64,000 nucleotides of DNA from Bacterioplanes sp965233665 (GCA_965233665.1 CBDDTG010000033.1:1-64000); one strand, 5' to 3'; positions 45,032 to 56,066 are shown, numbered from the stretch's first letter. Notes: generated from the sequence alone by a model not told the origin. Translations and numbers: made by a program.

Positions 45032-45058
45032 GTTAGCCATGTCATTAACATGGCTAAC
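45032..45058. terminator. Terminator between the LysR gene and the envelope-stress array
   Basis: GTTAGCCATGT (45032-45042) pairs perfectly with ACATGGCTAAC (45048-45058), 5-nt loop. Read on the minus strand it is followed by GCTTTTCTTTT, ideal for ending the 11-kb minus-strand array; it also serves the plus-strand LysR gene. Confidence 0.85.
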
Positions 45059-45081
45059 TGATTCAGCGGTTTTGAGTACCG

Positions 45082-45321
45082 TTATAATTGATACTCGTCC
45101 TTCAGCTCATCGACACGACGGCGCAATTCACCGCGCAATTCTTTATCTGACAAGCGACCGATAATATTCGACAGAACGCGTTTCTCGTTATCGTCTACCA
45201 CGCCATCACGCTTGGCAATGTCGAGAATTTTCTCTAACTCGCCAGCATCCAAAGTGCCATCGTTGGCAAAGCAGTTGATGGAGTGGAATGACATTTCTAA
45301 GTAGTCGCGACTTTCTTTCAT
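45082..45321 (-). CDS. Small TerB-like acidic helical protein
   Basis: 79 residues, charged and helical: SFHSINCFANDGTLDAGELEKILDIAKRDGVVDDNEKRVLSNIIG. The DxxxDAxE pattern and the DGVVDDNEKRVL motif resemble TerB-type (tellurite-resistance, COG3793-like) or EF-hand proteins. AAGGAG precedes the ATG. It is the last gene of the minus-strand array starting with yjfI and is followed by a strong terminator, so it may share that transcript. Function unknown. Confidence 0.65.
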   Translation of the reverse strand: MKESRDYLEMSFHSINCFANDGTLDAGELEKILDIAKRDGVVDDNEKRVLSNIIGRLSDKELRGELRRRVDELKDEYQL

Positions 45322-45397
45322 GGTTTTCTCCTTAAGATTAATCTAACTTCTATACAACACTCGATATCGCCGTCCATAAAGGCTGCGATTATCCGTA

Positions 45398-45949
45398 TTA
45401 TTCACTGATACTGCTATTGGTTGGGCGAATCGACAAATATTGCAGAATGTCCGCCTTATCCGGCTGTTGGTTTAACCACTGGCGAAACTCATCTGCTTTG
45501 GCAAACTGCGCTTCGCCTAACCGGCTACGGAAGTTTTCTCTGACACTGGCTTCTTGCTCAGTCAACCGAATCAAACGCTGCCAGGCATCGGTAAATATTC
45601 TCGGCAATTGCTGATGCATATCGCACGACTTGAGCAATGACCATTCGCCAGCATCGAGCCAGGCTTCGTCACACGTCGCGCACAGCTCCAGGCGATTATC
45701 CTGATCGTGACCGATACGATATTTGCTCATCAAGCGGGCGCATTTAGGGCACAACTTGGCACCTGCAGAGTCTTCTGCGGTAAACTCATCGTCCTTTTCA
45801 ATACTGTGCTGCGCAGTGGTTTGCTGCCAATAACGATAATTCAGCAGCGGTAACAAGCTGCCACCACACTGCAGGCATCCGGCTGCGACTAGCCCAGTCT
45901 CAAGGGTGATAGGCTGTAACTGACTGCCCTTGCATTGCGGACACTGCAT
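45398..45949 (-). CDS. zf-TFIIB domain protein
   Basis: 183 residues with two zinc-ribbon units: CPQCKGSQLQPITLETG...CLQCGG at the N-terminus and LCPKCARLM, then LCATCDEAWLDAGEW. This is the zf-TFIIB (PF13453) layout of a CPxC zinc ribbon followed by W.D..E. The C-terminal half is helical and charged. It is 9 bp from the rhomboid gene in the same orientation. Proteins of this family are often found with stress and membrane-related genes; no biochemical role is known. Confidence 0.8.
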   Translation of the reverse strand: MQCPQCKGSQLQPITLETGLVAAGCLQCGGSLLPLLNYRYWQQTTAQHSIEKDDEFTAEDSAGAKLCPKCARLMSKYRIGHDQDNRLELCATCDEAWLDAGEWSLLKSCDMHQQLPRIFTDAWQRLIRLTEQEASVRENFRSRLGEAQFAKADEFRQWLNQQPDKADILQYLSIRPTNSSISE

Positions 45950-45958
45950 AATTTTCTC

Positions 45959-46531
45959 CTACTCATTTTTTGTTTCTGGCTTACCACGGCTGAGCGAGCT
46001 TAAAAAAGCAAACAAAATTCCCGCGACAGCACCCGCGATATGGGATTCAAATGACACCCCCGGCTGATTCGGTAGCAAGCCATACACCAAGCCGCCGTAA
46101 GCAAACACCACCAGTAACGCCACCATGACATTAACAAAACTGCGGGCAAATAACGCCAGCGCTATTTGCCAGGCCCACAGTCCAAAAATCCAGCCGCTGG
46201 CGCCAATATGAATGGCCGGCCTGGCAAACAGCCAGACCAAGGCACCCGACACCACCATAATAAACACACTGGCCGTCAGGTATTGCCGCACCGAATGACG
46301 CAGGCTGATTAAGCTCATAATGGCCAAGCCCATCAGGTTGTTCAGCAGGTGCGACCAATCACTGTGAATAAAAGGCGCCAACATGATATGAAACCAGCTA
46401 TCAGTCTGGCGCGGCCAAATACCATAATGGCGCAGCTCCACTGGCAACAACACGTTCGCCATGAACACGCCGATCAATAGCAATGCCATCAGCGCCAGCA
46501 ACAGTAGCCGGCGTTTAAGCATCATCATCAC
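45959..46531 (-). CDS. Rhomboid family intramembrane serine protease
   Basis: 190 residues with six hydrophobic segments. The rhomboid catalytic serine lies in IHIGASGWIFG, and the histidine in FESHIAGAVAGI; HLLNNLMGL supplies the conserved Asn on the second helix. It is therefore probably active as a membrane protease. The start overlaps the ATPase gene stop as ATGA. Placement at the end of the YjfI/PspA/flotillin array suggests a role in membrane protein quality control, which is inference. Confidence 0.88.
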   Translation of the reverse strand: MMMMLKRRLLLLALMALLLIGVFMANVLLPVELRHYGIWPRQTDSWFHIMLAPFIHSDWSHLLNNLMGLAIMSLISLRHSVRQYLTASVFIMVVSGALVWLFARPAIHIGASGWIFGLWAWQIALALFARSFVNVMVALLVVFAYGGLVYGLLPNQPGVSFESHIAGAVAGILFAFLSSLSRGKPETKNE

Positions 46532-49500
46532 TGGGCGTCGGGCTCCGCTCGACCAGATTTTGTTTGGCCACGTTCCATGTTGTCCTCTAACTGGCGCAAT
46601 TGCTGCGATATATCACGCATTTTTTCATGGGTTCTCAAATCAATATCGAGCTTTTTATCCATGCTGCGTACCAGCGGGAAAATGCTGTTTTCAATGGTAT
46701 CCGCCAAAACGGTTAAGATTTTATCCAACCCAGGTACTGGTTGATTGGTAACACTCACCTTGGGCTCAATCTGTTTGAGCGACTCAGCAAAGCGGTTCAA
46801 CCCTTGCAGTACACTGCTCGCGACTTGAGCATTGTTGCTTTGCATTTGCTCACGCGTTTGCACAGCGCTCTGTGACAGTGACTGAATACCACTGACCATA
46901 TCAGCCAACTGCGCCACAACTCGTGCTCCGGTATCCGCACCATCACCACCCATGGCCTTATTGCGCAAGAAGTCGGCTTTGATTTCTTGCCAGCGCTGCT
47001 GCTGTTCGTCGGTCATGTTGCCACGCAACTCTGCCAGCTTCAGCAAGTTGTCTTCGGCGCCTGTGGTTAATAATTGAGATTCACCCAGGTAATGATCAGC
47101 GATCATTTGCATCAGCTCGCTGTCGTTCATCACGGCGGAGATCTTCTCCGTCATTTTATTCATATTGCGATAGCTGCCTTGCAGCTTAAACGGCGGCTCA
47201 GTGCGGTACTTGTCATCCTGCGCCGCCGAGGCAATGTATTGCTGGTTAATTTTCAAAATGACATCTTGCACCACCATCATTTTCTTCAGCACTGAGGTGA
47301 TTTCATTGATTTCTGCACCACTGTACTGGTGCGATAAATCACTGGTGGCAACGTCACGTCCTTTAGCCAAGTCGATCAGCTTATACACATCGGCCATTTC
47401 TCTCACCGCCAGTGGTGCCAACACCGGGTTAGAGGTGAGTGCATTTTCAATGTAACTGAGGGCAAACTGCTCCTCCATACCGCCGAGAATGTCGCCCAGG
47501 TTATAAATATCCGCACGGTTGGCCAGCATATCTGGAATACGGAAGGCCTCGCCAGATTCGGTATAGGGGTTACCCGCCATCACCACGCAGAACTTTTTAC
47601 CGCGCATGTCATAGGTTTTGGTATTGCCATTCCACACGCCATCAATGCGCCGCGTGCCATCACACAAAGAAATAAATTTCTGCAAAAACTCAGGGTCTGT
47701 GTGCTGAATATCATCCAGATACAGCATCACATTGTTGCCCATTTCCAGCGCTAGATTGAGTTTCTCCAGCTCCTTACGTGAAGTTGAGTCAGGCGCTTGC
47801 TGCGGGTCGAGTGACGTGACCTCATGGCCCAGCGACGGACAGTTGATCTTCATAAAGATCAAACCCAAGCGACTGGCCACATATTCCATCAAGGTGGTTT
47901 TACCGTAACCTGGCGGCGAGATCATCATCAACAAACCCATCAGGTCGGAGCGCTTATTATCCCCCACGGTGCCCATTTGCTTGGCCAGGTTGTCACCAAT
48001 CAAAGGCAAATAGGATTCGTTGATTAAGCGGTTGCGCACAAACGAGCTCAGCGGCCGTGGTTTAAACTCGTTTAGACGCAAGGCTTCACGTTCATCGGCG
48101 ATGACTTGCTGCCTTACCTCTAAATAGCGTCGGTAGTTAGGCACCACTTCAAAGCGATGACGCTCCATTTTCAGCAAATATGCATCTAAGCCAAATGCTA
48201 GGGTTTGCTGTTTCATCAGCCCGTGATCGCCCATCAAGTTGCTAACGCTCAGCTCCAGGTCGACTTCAGTAAAGCGTCGATCTAAGCGCTCGTTGGCATT
48301 AATCAAGGCAATGGATTCAGGTATATAGCGCTGCAGCGAGGTTAACTGTTTTTCTTTCACCAAGGCTTGCAGCCAGGCCGCTGTTAAGTTCCAGCGCTGG
48401 GCCGGCCAGCCCATCATTTTATCCAGAGCCATTTGATAGCGGCGCCAGGTTTCGTCATCCATGGAGCGCTTTAATTCATCCACCAATTGCGTGGCATATT
48501 TACTGCCAATAAACTCCACGCGTTCACGACCCAGTTCTGCAACTAAGTAGTCCGCTGCACGGCGAATATCCAGCTCAGTAACGTCTATCGGGTGCTGTTC
48601 AATAAACGATTGAATAGCGGCCGTGACTTCATTCACCAACAAGCTCACGGCTTCATTGCTATGGAACACCGACGCCATTTGTGCGGCAGATTGCGCACGC
48701 TCGGGCCAGGTGGAATAACACAGCGCTGCCTGCTCATGGCCTTCAGTGGTGCGGCTGCGTACCAAGCCCTTGATATTTGACCAATACACCTGCGCCAAGC
48801 CACGGCATAGCGGGTCAAAGCGCAATAAATCGGCACTGTCCATCGCAGGTATGATGGCACGCAACAACAAGGCGGCGTCGTGATCATGAATACCTTTTTC
48901 ATAACCTTCTTTGTAGCGCGGTGCGGCAAAGGTGCGTACGATTTCTTCCAGTTCGCCTTCTGCTACCAAGGCGCTGCGCAGCTTGTCCATGGTCAAGGAA
49001 TCGCGCTGCTGCTGAGCGGCATCAATGATCAATGCGCACAAGTACTCTGCCCGATACACCTCTTTGGTTTCTGACTCCAAGTGCATATCCCAATAGTCGC
49101 GCAGTGCGAGCAAGTCAGGATGGGTAATGGGCTCATAAAAGTCCGTTCCGGTTAAGTGAATGTTCAACTCACCGTCACGTGGAATAATGGTTAAATCCAG
49201 CTCTTGGGTATTGACCGAAAACTTGTGTCTTGGACCCAACTTAATGACGTTGCCGCCGTCTTCATAAATATCGGCTTTGTCGCGCAACGAGCGCAGCGCC
49301 TGCTCTTTAATGCTCTTTAAGCGTGATTCAACATCATCGGCCTTGACCGATGCATCCAGCTCTCGCAGCTGTTCGATTTGCTCGCGAATTTTCAGCACCA
49401 AAGCATCGGATGCAAAGTAAGTGTTGAGTTCATCTTGCTGCGTAAACTTCAGCGAGCGCTTTTCAATACTGCTTAAAATACGACTGGCTGCATCGGCGAC

Positions 49501-51829
49501 TGACTGTGCTTTGCGCTGCAGCTCATCGACCAGCTTTTGCTTATGGCCTTCAAACGACTCATACAGCTCCTCGCGCTTTTCCATGATGTCGGCGAGAAAC
49601 TCATCAAACTCGCTGTATTGGCTTTCAAATTCTTCTAACTGTACCAATAGGCGTGACAGCTGTTCATCGCACTTTTCTGGCGTATTGGCCATTCCCAGCG
49701 CATTGGCGATGCTTTGTGAAAACAACTTAAACTGGGCGCCAAACTGCGCCATCGCCTCTGCTGAGCCCAATGACTTTTGCTTATGCTTCGCTTTGGCACG
49801 ACACTGGTTTAACTTGGAGTAGACCTGCGAGATGGTGTCAATAATACGGGTGCGTACGGTGGCATCATCAACGCTTAAGGTGGCCATCAGTTCGGATAAT
49901 AAGTCCAAGCCCGTCGCGGTAGATTCAATTGCCTCCACCACCGGCTCTAACTCAGCAATGGTATCGACGTTCTCCACTTGCTGGTTAAACTGCTCGACCT
50001 TTTCTTGGTACGGCTGCAGTGCTTGCTCACCAGATAAGAACAGCACGGTGCGCTCACTGAGCGAGCCTTCTAATTGCTGTAGCTCTTGATCCAACTGATC
50101 AATGCGCGCAACATCAATATAGCGCAGCTCTTTGATGGTCATTAAGTGACCACGCTGATGACGCAGGCGATCTAACGCTTGAACGTACTCTTCTGCTGAC
50201 TGCCAGCTTTCGGTCTGGATAGACTGCACCAGCTCCTTTTGCCCTTGCTCGGCTTCGTGCATGGCTTTATCGGATTGCTGGCGAATGCTTTGTACTTTTT
50301 CAAACTCGTCGATCACCAGCTCGGCTGTCGCGGCGACTTCTTTAATCAGAGCTGCCATGGTGGCCACTGGCTCATCTTCGAGCCAATAGTGATCATCAAA
50401 TACTTTGCGAGCTGCTTTACTGAGCTCTTCATACAGCCGTGCAGACACACTTTGATTATCAATCATGCGCACCAGGCTGAATAAATCCGACACCCCGCGC
50501 ACCAGCTCAGCATTGCCAATGCGACCATAAAATGTCTGGCTGGCCGGCACCTTACTGGCGTACTCCGCACTTTGATAAGGGGTTTCCCAAATCTGCATCG
50601 GGTGCACACGTGTCGGCTCAGATTCCGCCGAGAAAATGACCAAACGGCCACTGTCCGATAAGGCATAACCATGACCATAAATCGGATTTTGCAGGCTCTT
50701 ATCGATTAAGTTGTATGCCAGCAAGCCGACCTCACCATCCACCGGGTGATAGAACACATACAACATGTCTTCGCCATTCGGCGATTTTACTTTGCGCTTA
50801 AAGCGCATGCCGCGTGTACGCTCATCAAACTGCTTGTACTCTCCGGTGGTTAAGTAGCAGCCACCTGGGAAGATCACCCCATGATCTTCTGGCAGTTGCA
50901 CACAGGACTCGCCAATGGCATCAATGCGCGATACGGTTTCGGTCAAACAGTTGTAAATAAAATAGCGCCACTGCTCTTCGCGATAAGGCAAGATTTTCAA
51001 TAGGATCAAATCGCCGACTTGGGCGTAGAATATGCCCGCATCGTCCAGTGATTGAGTGCGGTCTTCTACCGGCTCTTGGTAAATGCCCAAACCATCTTCG
51101 GTATTGTTTTCCACCTTGATGGTTAAATCACCAGCAATGGTTTCTACAAACAGGGTATCCAAAATATTGATATGCGGATGGCGGCCATTAACGGTATCGT
51201 CGCGCGTGGTCTCGACCCATTCGAAATCAAACGCCGGTGGCAACTGAATATCGCGTTCACCGCGGTTATCAATGTACTTTATGTCATTGCCATCCGGTGA
51301 TACTGACCAGCGAAATACGCGTAAGTCATCGAGTCTTTCACCGATTTGAAAACCCGCCAGCAGCTTGCCATCTTTGACGGTCAGCTCGACCAAGCGGGTA
51401 TTCTTGTAATAGCGGTACAGCTCTTCAAAATCGTTAACAAATGACGATTCAGATAAAAACGAATTTTTGCTATCAATGGCCACCATTTCAAACTGGCCAT
51501 CGACTTCTTTTACATCAAACAAGGCAAAAACATCATCAACACTGGTCTCTTTTTTAAGACCCAATAAAGACGTTATAGCCAAACAACAAATGCTTGCCCA
51601 CTTGTACCATATCGCGGGCAATACAGTTGTTTTCTGTCCGCACCCGACAGCGAGCAACAACGGCCATTTCTGAGCTACCAAACTCATCAGTTCGCGCCTG
51701 ATTCAGCTGGTTAATTTCTTGCTCCAGTTGCCGACCCTGGTCTAACAGACGCTTTCTGATGACCTCGTAAGCGCCACCTTCTGCAACGGCATTGTCAACC
51801 AAATCCGTGGGCTGTGTTTGCTCTACCAT
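46528..51829 (-). CDS. Giant AAA ATPase of the PspA/flotillin array ('DNA repair ATPase'-like), one frameshift
   Basis: About 1766 residues after one correction. The true N-terminus (VEQTQPTDLVDN..., with SSEMAVVARCRVRTENNCIARDMVQVG) lies in another frame from 51829 to about 51562. Removing one G from the GGG run at 51560-51562 joins GYNVFIG to LKKETSVDDVF. The N-terminal ~450 residues form a beta-rich domain, the middle is a long coiled coil (to ~950), then a helical region. A C-terminal AAA domain has Walker A SPPGYGKTTL at about 1304 and Walker B NVMLYLDDIQ. The family is annotated 'DNA repair ATPase' without direct proof; its company with PspA and flotillin suggests membrane maintenance. 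Confidence 0.82.
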
Positions 51830-51894
51830 TATTATCCCTTGCTACGATCAATCGGGTTATACGGAATACTGCGGTGACTCAATTGAGATTGAGC

Positions 51895-51918
51895 GGGCCT
51901 GCTGCAGCGAGCAGGCCC
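51895..51918. other. Strong hairpin between the flotillin and ATPase genes
   Basis: GGGCCTGCT (51895-51903) pairs perfectly with AGCAGGCCC (51910-51918) over 6 nt. No T-tract follows on either strand. In the 102-bp gap it may stabilise the upstream mRNA or reduce expression of the giant ATPase. Confidence 0.55.
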
Positions 51919-51931
51919 TGGTTCATCACAC

Positions 51932-53875
51932 TTAGTGCGTTTCTTTGCTGTTGTCAGTGGAGCTTTCCATCAGCTTGCCCAGCATGGCCTGAATGGTATT
52001 GCTCTTACCGGCAAAGCCATCGATGGCTTTACCAATCGACAAGGACTTAGCGAAGTTGTCAAAGAAGTGGTCTTCACCGCCGACAATGTCGATCTTGGCT
52101 TTCTGCAAGGCAACGGCCAATACTTCAGCATTTTCACGAGCAATGTCTTTGCCTGCATCGATCGATGCCAGCGCTTCTTTGAGTGCCGTTTCCAGACCCA
52201 TGCGGAATTCTTCGTGAGAACGTGCTTCGGCGCTCATGTTGTTCATGGCATCGAATTTCTCAACCAGACCATCGGCCTCAGCTTTAAACTGCTCGCGAGT
52301 GACTTCAGCATTCGCCATGCCCACTTCGCGTGCCGAGGTGGCTTCAGCATTGCCTTTGGCCGCAATTACATCGGCTTCAGCTTTACCGGTACCCAGTAAG
52401 GCATCGGCTTCGGCATCGCCTTTGGCTTTATCCACATTAGCTTCGGCTATGCCTTCTTTTTCCAATGCTTCGGCTTTGGCTGACTGCACTTTGGCTTCTG
52501 CCAAGCCACGAGCAGCTTGCTCTGCTTGTGTGGCTTCGGCCAGTTTCTTCTTAGCGTCAGCTTCTTTAGCAGAGGCATCCAGCTCAGCCTGAGCCATGGT
52601 GGTGATCTCAACGGCTTTATGTTTGGCCGACAGCTCTTTGGCTTCCAGCTTCTTTGACTTGCTTAACTTTTTCTTCTTCCGCTACGGCTTCTGCGGCCAG
52701 TACTTGTACTTGCTTGGCGCGGTCAGCTTCGGATACTTCACGCACTTCTTTAATGCGCTCTTCTTCCACGGCAACGGTTTTATCAACCGCGACACGCTCG
52801 CGCACCACGTTGGCGATTTCTTTGCGCTCAACTTCGATGGCTTTTTCCGCTTCGATCTTTTGGATCTCGACTTCACGCTCGCGTGAAACGACTTCCAGAT
52901 CGCGTGCACGAGTAACCTTCTCAATTTCAATGGCCACGGCGCGCTGACGGTTTTGCTCAGCCACTTCAATTTCACGCTGCTGGTTTTCACGCTGCACCGA
53001 CAGGTCTTTTTCGACCTGAATGTGGGTCAAGTCCGCCTTACGACGTTCTTCTTCTTGAACCTTTTTGGTCTCAGCTTCTTCACGCGCACGAATGGTGGCA
53101 ATTTCACGCTCTTGCTTGGCCTCAGCATCCGACTGCTGACGTTCCAGCTCCAGCATGGCCTCAACGGTTTCAACGTTCTTTTTCTTGATCGCCAGCTCTT
53201 CATCGCGCTCCAGGTTGTTGGTAATAACATTCTGGGTTGCAGTCAGCTGGGTGATTTTCTTAATACCCTCAGAGTCGAGAATATTATGAGGGTCGAGCGA
53301 AGCACGTGGCGTTTGCTCCAGGTAGTCGATGGCGACGTCTTCCAGCACATAGCCGTTTAAATCTTCACCAATAACTTGGATGATCTTATCGCGAAAGTCC
53401 TGACGATTTTTCAAACAGAGCGACAAACTCAATTTGCTTACCGACGGTCTTCAGGGCCTCAGAGAACTTGGCATTAAACAGCTCGTTGACGGCAGCACGA
53501 TCCGATGCGCGGTTGGCACCAATCGACTTGGCCACTTTCAACACGTCTTCTGCCGTTTCCGTTAACGCGCAAATAGAAGGCGACGGTAATGTCAGCACGC
53601 ATGTTGTCGGCGCAGATCAAGCCGTCTTTACCTCGGCGATCAACTTCAAGGGTGATCAGCGAGATTTTCATCAACTCTTTTTTGTAGATGATGGGGTAAA
53701 CCAAGGCGCCAGTGAAATGCACCTTAGGCGTAGAACTCATGTCGTTGACGATTAAGGCCGTGCCTTGGTCAACCTTGTAGTAGAAGGCTTTAAACAGGGC
53801 AGCAAGGCCCAAAAGGATTACAAATACGATGCCAACAGTGGTCAGTATCGGCATCAATACTGATAGATCCGCCAT
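51932..53875 (-). pseudogene. yqiK: YqiK-like flotillin/SPFH protein, three frameshifts
   Basis: After removing three excess bases (near 53563, in the A5 run about 53408-53412 read on the minus strand, and near 52638) the product is 646 residues. A membrane helix (MPILTTVGIVFVILLGLAALFKAFYY) is followed by the SPFH domain (SSTPKVHFTGALVYPIIYKKEL, ETAEDVLKVAKSIGANR, LNGYVLEDVAIDYLEQTP). The very long Glu/Arg/Ala coiled coil and an Ala-rich tail end in GKAIDGFAGKS. Flotillins organise membrane microdomains. In E. coli yqiK is paired with yqiJ; the same pair is here. All motifs survive across the breaks, so sequence error is likely. Confidence 0.8.
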
Positions 53876-53912
53876 ATTCAGTTACTCCACGTCCTGTATT
53901 ATTCAGTTCTAT

Positions 53913-54614
53913 TTATGTGTCCGAAGAAAGTCGAAATTCTTTCTCAGATATGACTCGGTATGCGTTTTTATCTTTTAAATACTCCAGTAAGACAACCCGA
54001 TCTCCTTTAACAAAACTTTCCCCAGCAGAGGCTCTGACTTTTAGAATCAGCCCCGCACCGCCATCTTGTAGCATGGCTTCACCAAACTCTTGATCCACTC
54101 GCGAGGTTCTAACAATCGCTGTTTGACCCAAAACGTGCTTACTCGACTCTTGCTGCGTCTTTTGAAAGAGCGGCCGCAGCGGCTTAATAAGCACACCTGT
54201 GACGATCAGCGCCAAATACAAAGACACCAACAACACCGGCAGGCCGGCGAGGTAGCGCAGTATTCCGTCAGGCACCCAAGCAAATAAGAAGTGGACCAAA
54301 TAATAACAAACCAACCAGCCAACTAATGCGACCAGCGTCAAGATGACCGTAGCCGGCACCCCAACCAGACCAAAGCGCATCAACAGCCCGGCCAAGGCAT
54401 TAGGCCCGCCATGCTCGTGTGCACCGGCGGCATCCAGGTCGCCCTCAGCCTCTGGCAAGTCAACATCGAGAATGTCGATGTCGACCATGCCCAATACGGC
54501 AATCAGCCAATACAGTGCGCAAATGGCGAGCACGAAGGTAAAGATGGCCGTCGGGAACGACGCGATATTTTGATAGAAGGGATTCATTCCTTCGGTTAAA
54601 AAAATGGCAAACAT
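53913..54614 (-). CDS. yqiJ: YqiJ-like inner-membrane OB-fold protein
   Basis: 233 residues. Several N-terminal membrane helices (FPTAIFTFVLAICALYWLIAV; VPATVILTLVALVGWLVCYYLV; LLVSLYLALIVTGVLIKPL) precede a C-terminal NfeD-like OB domain (GQTAIVRTSRVDQEFGEAML..., VRASAGESFVKGDRVVLLEYLKDKNAYRVI). The start at 54614 has AGGGA 6-8 nt upstream. YqiJ/NfeD proteins work with their neighbouring flotillin at the membrane. It lies 37 bp before the flotillin gene and behind pspA. Confidence 0.85.
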   Translation of the reverse strand: MFAIFLTEGMNPFYQNIASFPTAIFTFVLAICALYWLIAVLGMVDIDILDVDLPEAEGDLDAAGAHEHGGPNALAGLLMRFGLVGVPATVILTLVALVGWLVCYYLVHFLFAWVPDGILRYLAGLPVLLVSLYLALIVTGVLIKPLRPLFQKTQQESSKHVLGQTAIVRTSRVDQEFGEAMLQDGGAGLILKVRASAGESFVKGDRVVLLEYLKDKNAYRVISEKEFRLSSDT

Positions 54615-54644
54615 CCGCTTCCCTTACAGATAAAACCCAGTCAA

Positions 54645-54660
54645 GCGGGGCAAGCCCCGC
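54645..54660. other. Hairpin between pspA and the yqiJ-like gene
   Basis: GCGGGG (54645-54650) pairs with CCCCGC (54655-54660), 4-nt loop, 7 bp after the pspA stop. It may act as a weak attenuator or RNA-stability element, giving more PspA than downstream products. Confidence 0.45.
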
Positions 54661-54666
54661 CCAGTG

Positions 54667-55357
54667 TTACTTCTTTTTATTTCTAATGCGTTGCAGCACT
54701 TCATCGGCATTGCTGCCTCGGGTTGAAATGCCGGCCTGCCTCTAACTTGCTTTGCAGCGATACATCCGGGCTTTCTTCCGCCAGCTCATTGGCTGCAGCC
54801 ATTTGCGCATCGCGCAGAGCTTGCTTCTCTTTGATTCTTTCAAGCGAGTCCATCGCGGTACGCAGCTTTGAATGCGAGCCACTGTGACGCTCGGCCACCG
54901 CCGACTGCGCGCGCTGAACATTTTCTGTTGCTTTAACGGTGTCCACTTGCTGCTTTAAGCGCTTTAGGTTGCGCTCAGTCTGGAAAATGGCCGTTTTCAA
55001 ACGCTCAGCACTGGCGCCGTAACCGGCTGCGGTTTCTTGCTCTAGGGCTAGCTGGCTCTCCAAGGCGGAGATTTTTTCTGCTACTTCGTGGGCCAGCGCT
55101 TCATTGCCTTTATCCAGTGCTTGCAGAGCATACCCTTCGTGCTCTTCAATTTGCTGCTGAAAGCCGGTGCATTTTTCCTGCGAGACTTTTTGTCGTGCAA
55201 TGATCTCGGCCAGGCTGTTTTTGCTCTGGTTCAGCTCCGTTGCGGCGTCGCGAACTTCTTGATCCAAGATTCTCAACGCCTGACTGTCGACGATGGCTTC
55301 GCCCGCTTCATTTACTCCGCCGCGCAGAGCCGTCATCATTTTCGCCCAAATATTCAT
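54667..55357 (-). CDS. yjfJ: PspA/IM30 family protein (YjfJ-like), one C-terminal frameshift
   Basis: Coiled-coil PspA fold: MNIWAKMMTALRGGVNEAGEAIVD at the N-terminus, LRILDQEVRDAATELNQSK, and Glu/Gln-rich helices to ~215. The intact frame ends RHFNPRQQCR at 54701. One excess base near 54733 hides a family-like ending, AGISTRGSNADEVLQRIRNKKK, with stop at 54667-54669. Corrected length is 229 residues, as in YjfJ. PspA proteins oligomerise on stressed inner membranes. AGGAGG precedes the ATG. Next to yjfI, as in the E. coli yjf operon. Confidence 0.85.
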
Positions 55358-55368
55358 GGCTTATCCTC

Positions 55369-55995
55369 CTAACTCTGCGCCACAGGCAATTGTAAAAACT
55401 CATCGTAGGCTTCGGTCGCCTGGATGACGTTACTGGCCAGTACCTCCAGCTCGAACACGACATTGGCTAATATCGAGGTCGCACTGAGGGCACCAAACAT
55501 GTGGTAATAATCTTCACCATCAATGGTGTCTAGGCTAATGGTCGATAGCGGCAAATACTTGTGTGTGCGCAGCACGGCATCATTAAATGCGCGCATGTCG
55601 ACCACATCGGTGGCTGGCCACAATACCGATTCAACAATAATTTGATCGCCAGATACTGTCATAAATACCGGCAAATCGCCGTATTCATGCATCACCAGAT
55701 GCAAGGCTGGGTCGACGCCTTCAATCACTTCCACCGACGCACGCCCTTGGCTGAGCAACTCGGTACCTTGCAGAGCCTCAAGCAAGCTGCTCGTGGTCCA
55801 GCGCTGTGTTGTTTCTGTCATCATCATCTCTCCTGCTGATTCAACCATTCCCCCAGGCAAGCGCAGGCGCTTTTCCAGCAACGCCAGCTGTTTAGCATGC
55901 TCCGGGAGAACCCACACCTCTTTTTTCACCAGACCCTGCTCGCGCAGACGCCGTCGGTACTCTCGCTGATAGTATGCGGACGATTTCGCTTTCAT
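55369..55995 (-). CDS. yjfI: YjfI-like DUF2170 protein with DNA-binding-like N-terminus
   Basis: 208 residues. The first ~45 residues are very basic (SSAYYQREYRRRLREQG; LVKKEVWVLPEHAKQLALLE) and read like a ribbon-helix-helix: a beta-strand (KEVWVLP) then two helices. The rest is the DUF2170 domain (DLPVFMTVSGDQIIVESVLWP, FNDAVLRTHKYLPLSTISL). This is the first gene of the 11-kb array and no strong ribosome site precedes it. Three copies of TTACATGTAA-like palindromes sit 18-71 bp upstream, so I infer that YjfI binds them and regulates its own operon. Confidence 0.82.
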   Translation of the reverse strand: MKAKSSAYYQREYRRRLREQGLVKKEVWVLPEHAKQLALLEKRLRLPGGMVESAGEMMMTETTQRWTTSSLLEALQGTELLSQGRASVEVIEGVDPALHLVMHEYGDLPVFMTVSGDQIIVESVLWPATDVVDMRAFNDAVLRTHKYLPLSTISLDTIDGEDYYHMFGALSATSILANVVFELEVLASNVIQATEAYDEFLQLPVAQS

Positions 55996-56012
55996 GAGTT
56001 CGAACCATCACT

Positions 56013-56066
56013 TTACATGTAATAAAATCAAAATTTCACATGTAATGCAAATTCGATTACATGTAA
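56013..56066. promoter_or_regulatory. Three TTACATGTAA palindromes upstream of yjfI
   Basis: Sites at 56013-56022 (TTACATGTAA), 56036-56045 (TCACATGTAA) and 56057-56066 (TTACATGTAA). Centres are 23 and 21 bp apart, about two helical turns, so all face one side of the DNA. AT-rich DNA between them likely holds the promoter. A likely operator cluster for YjfI or another dimeric regulator. Confidence 0.7.
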
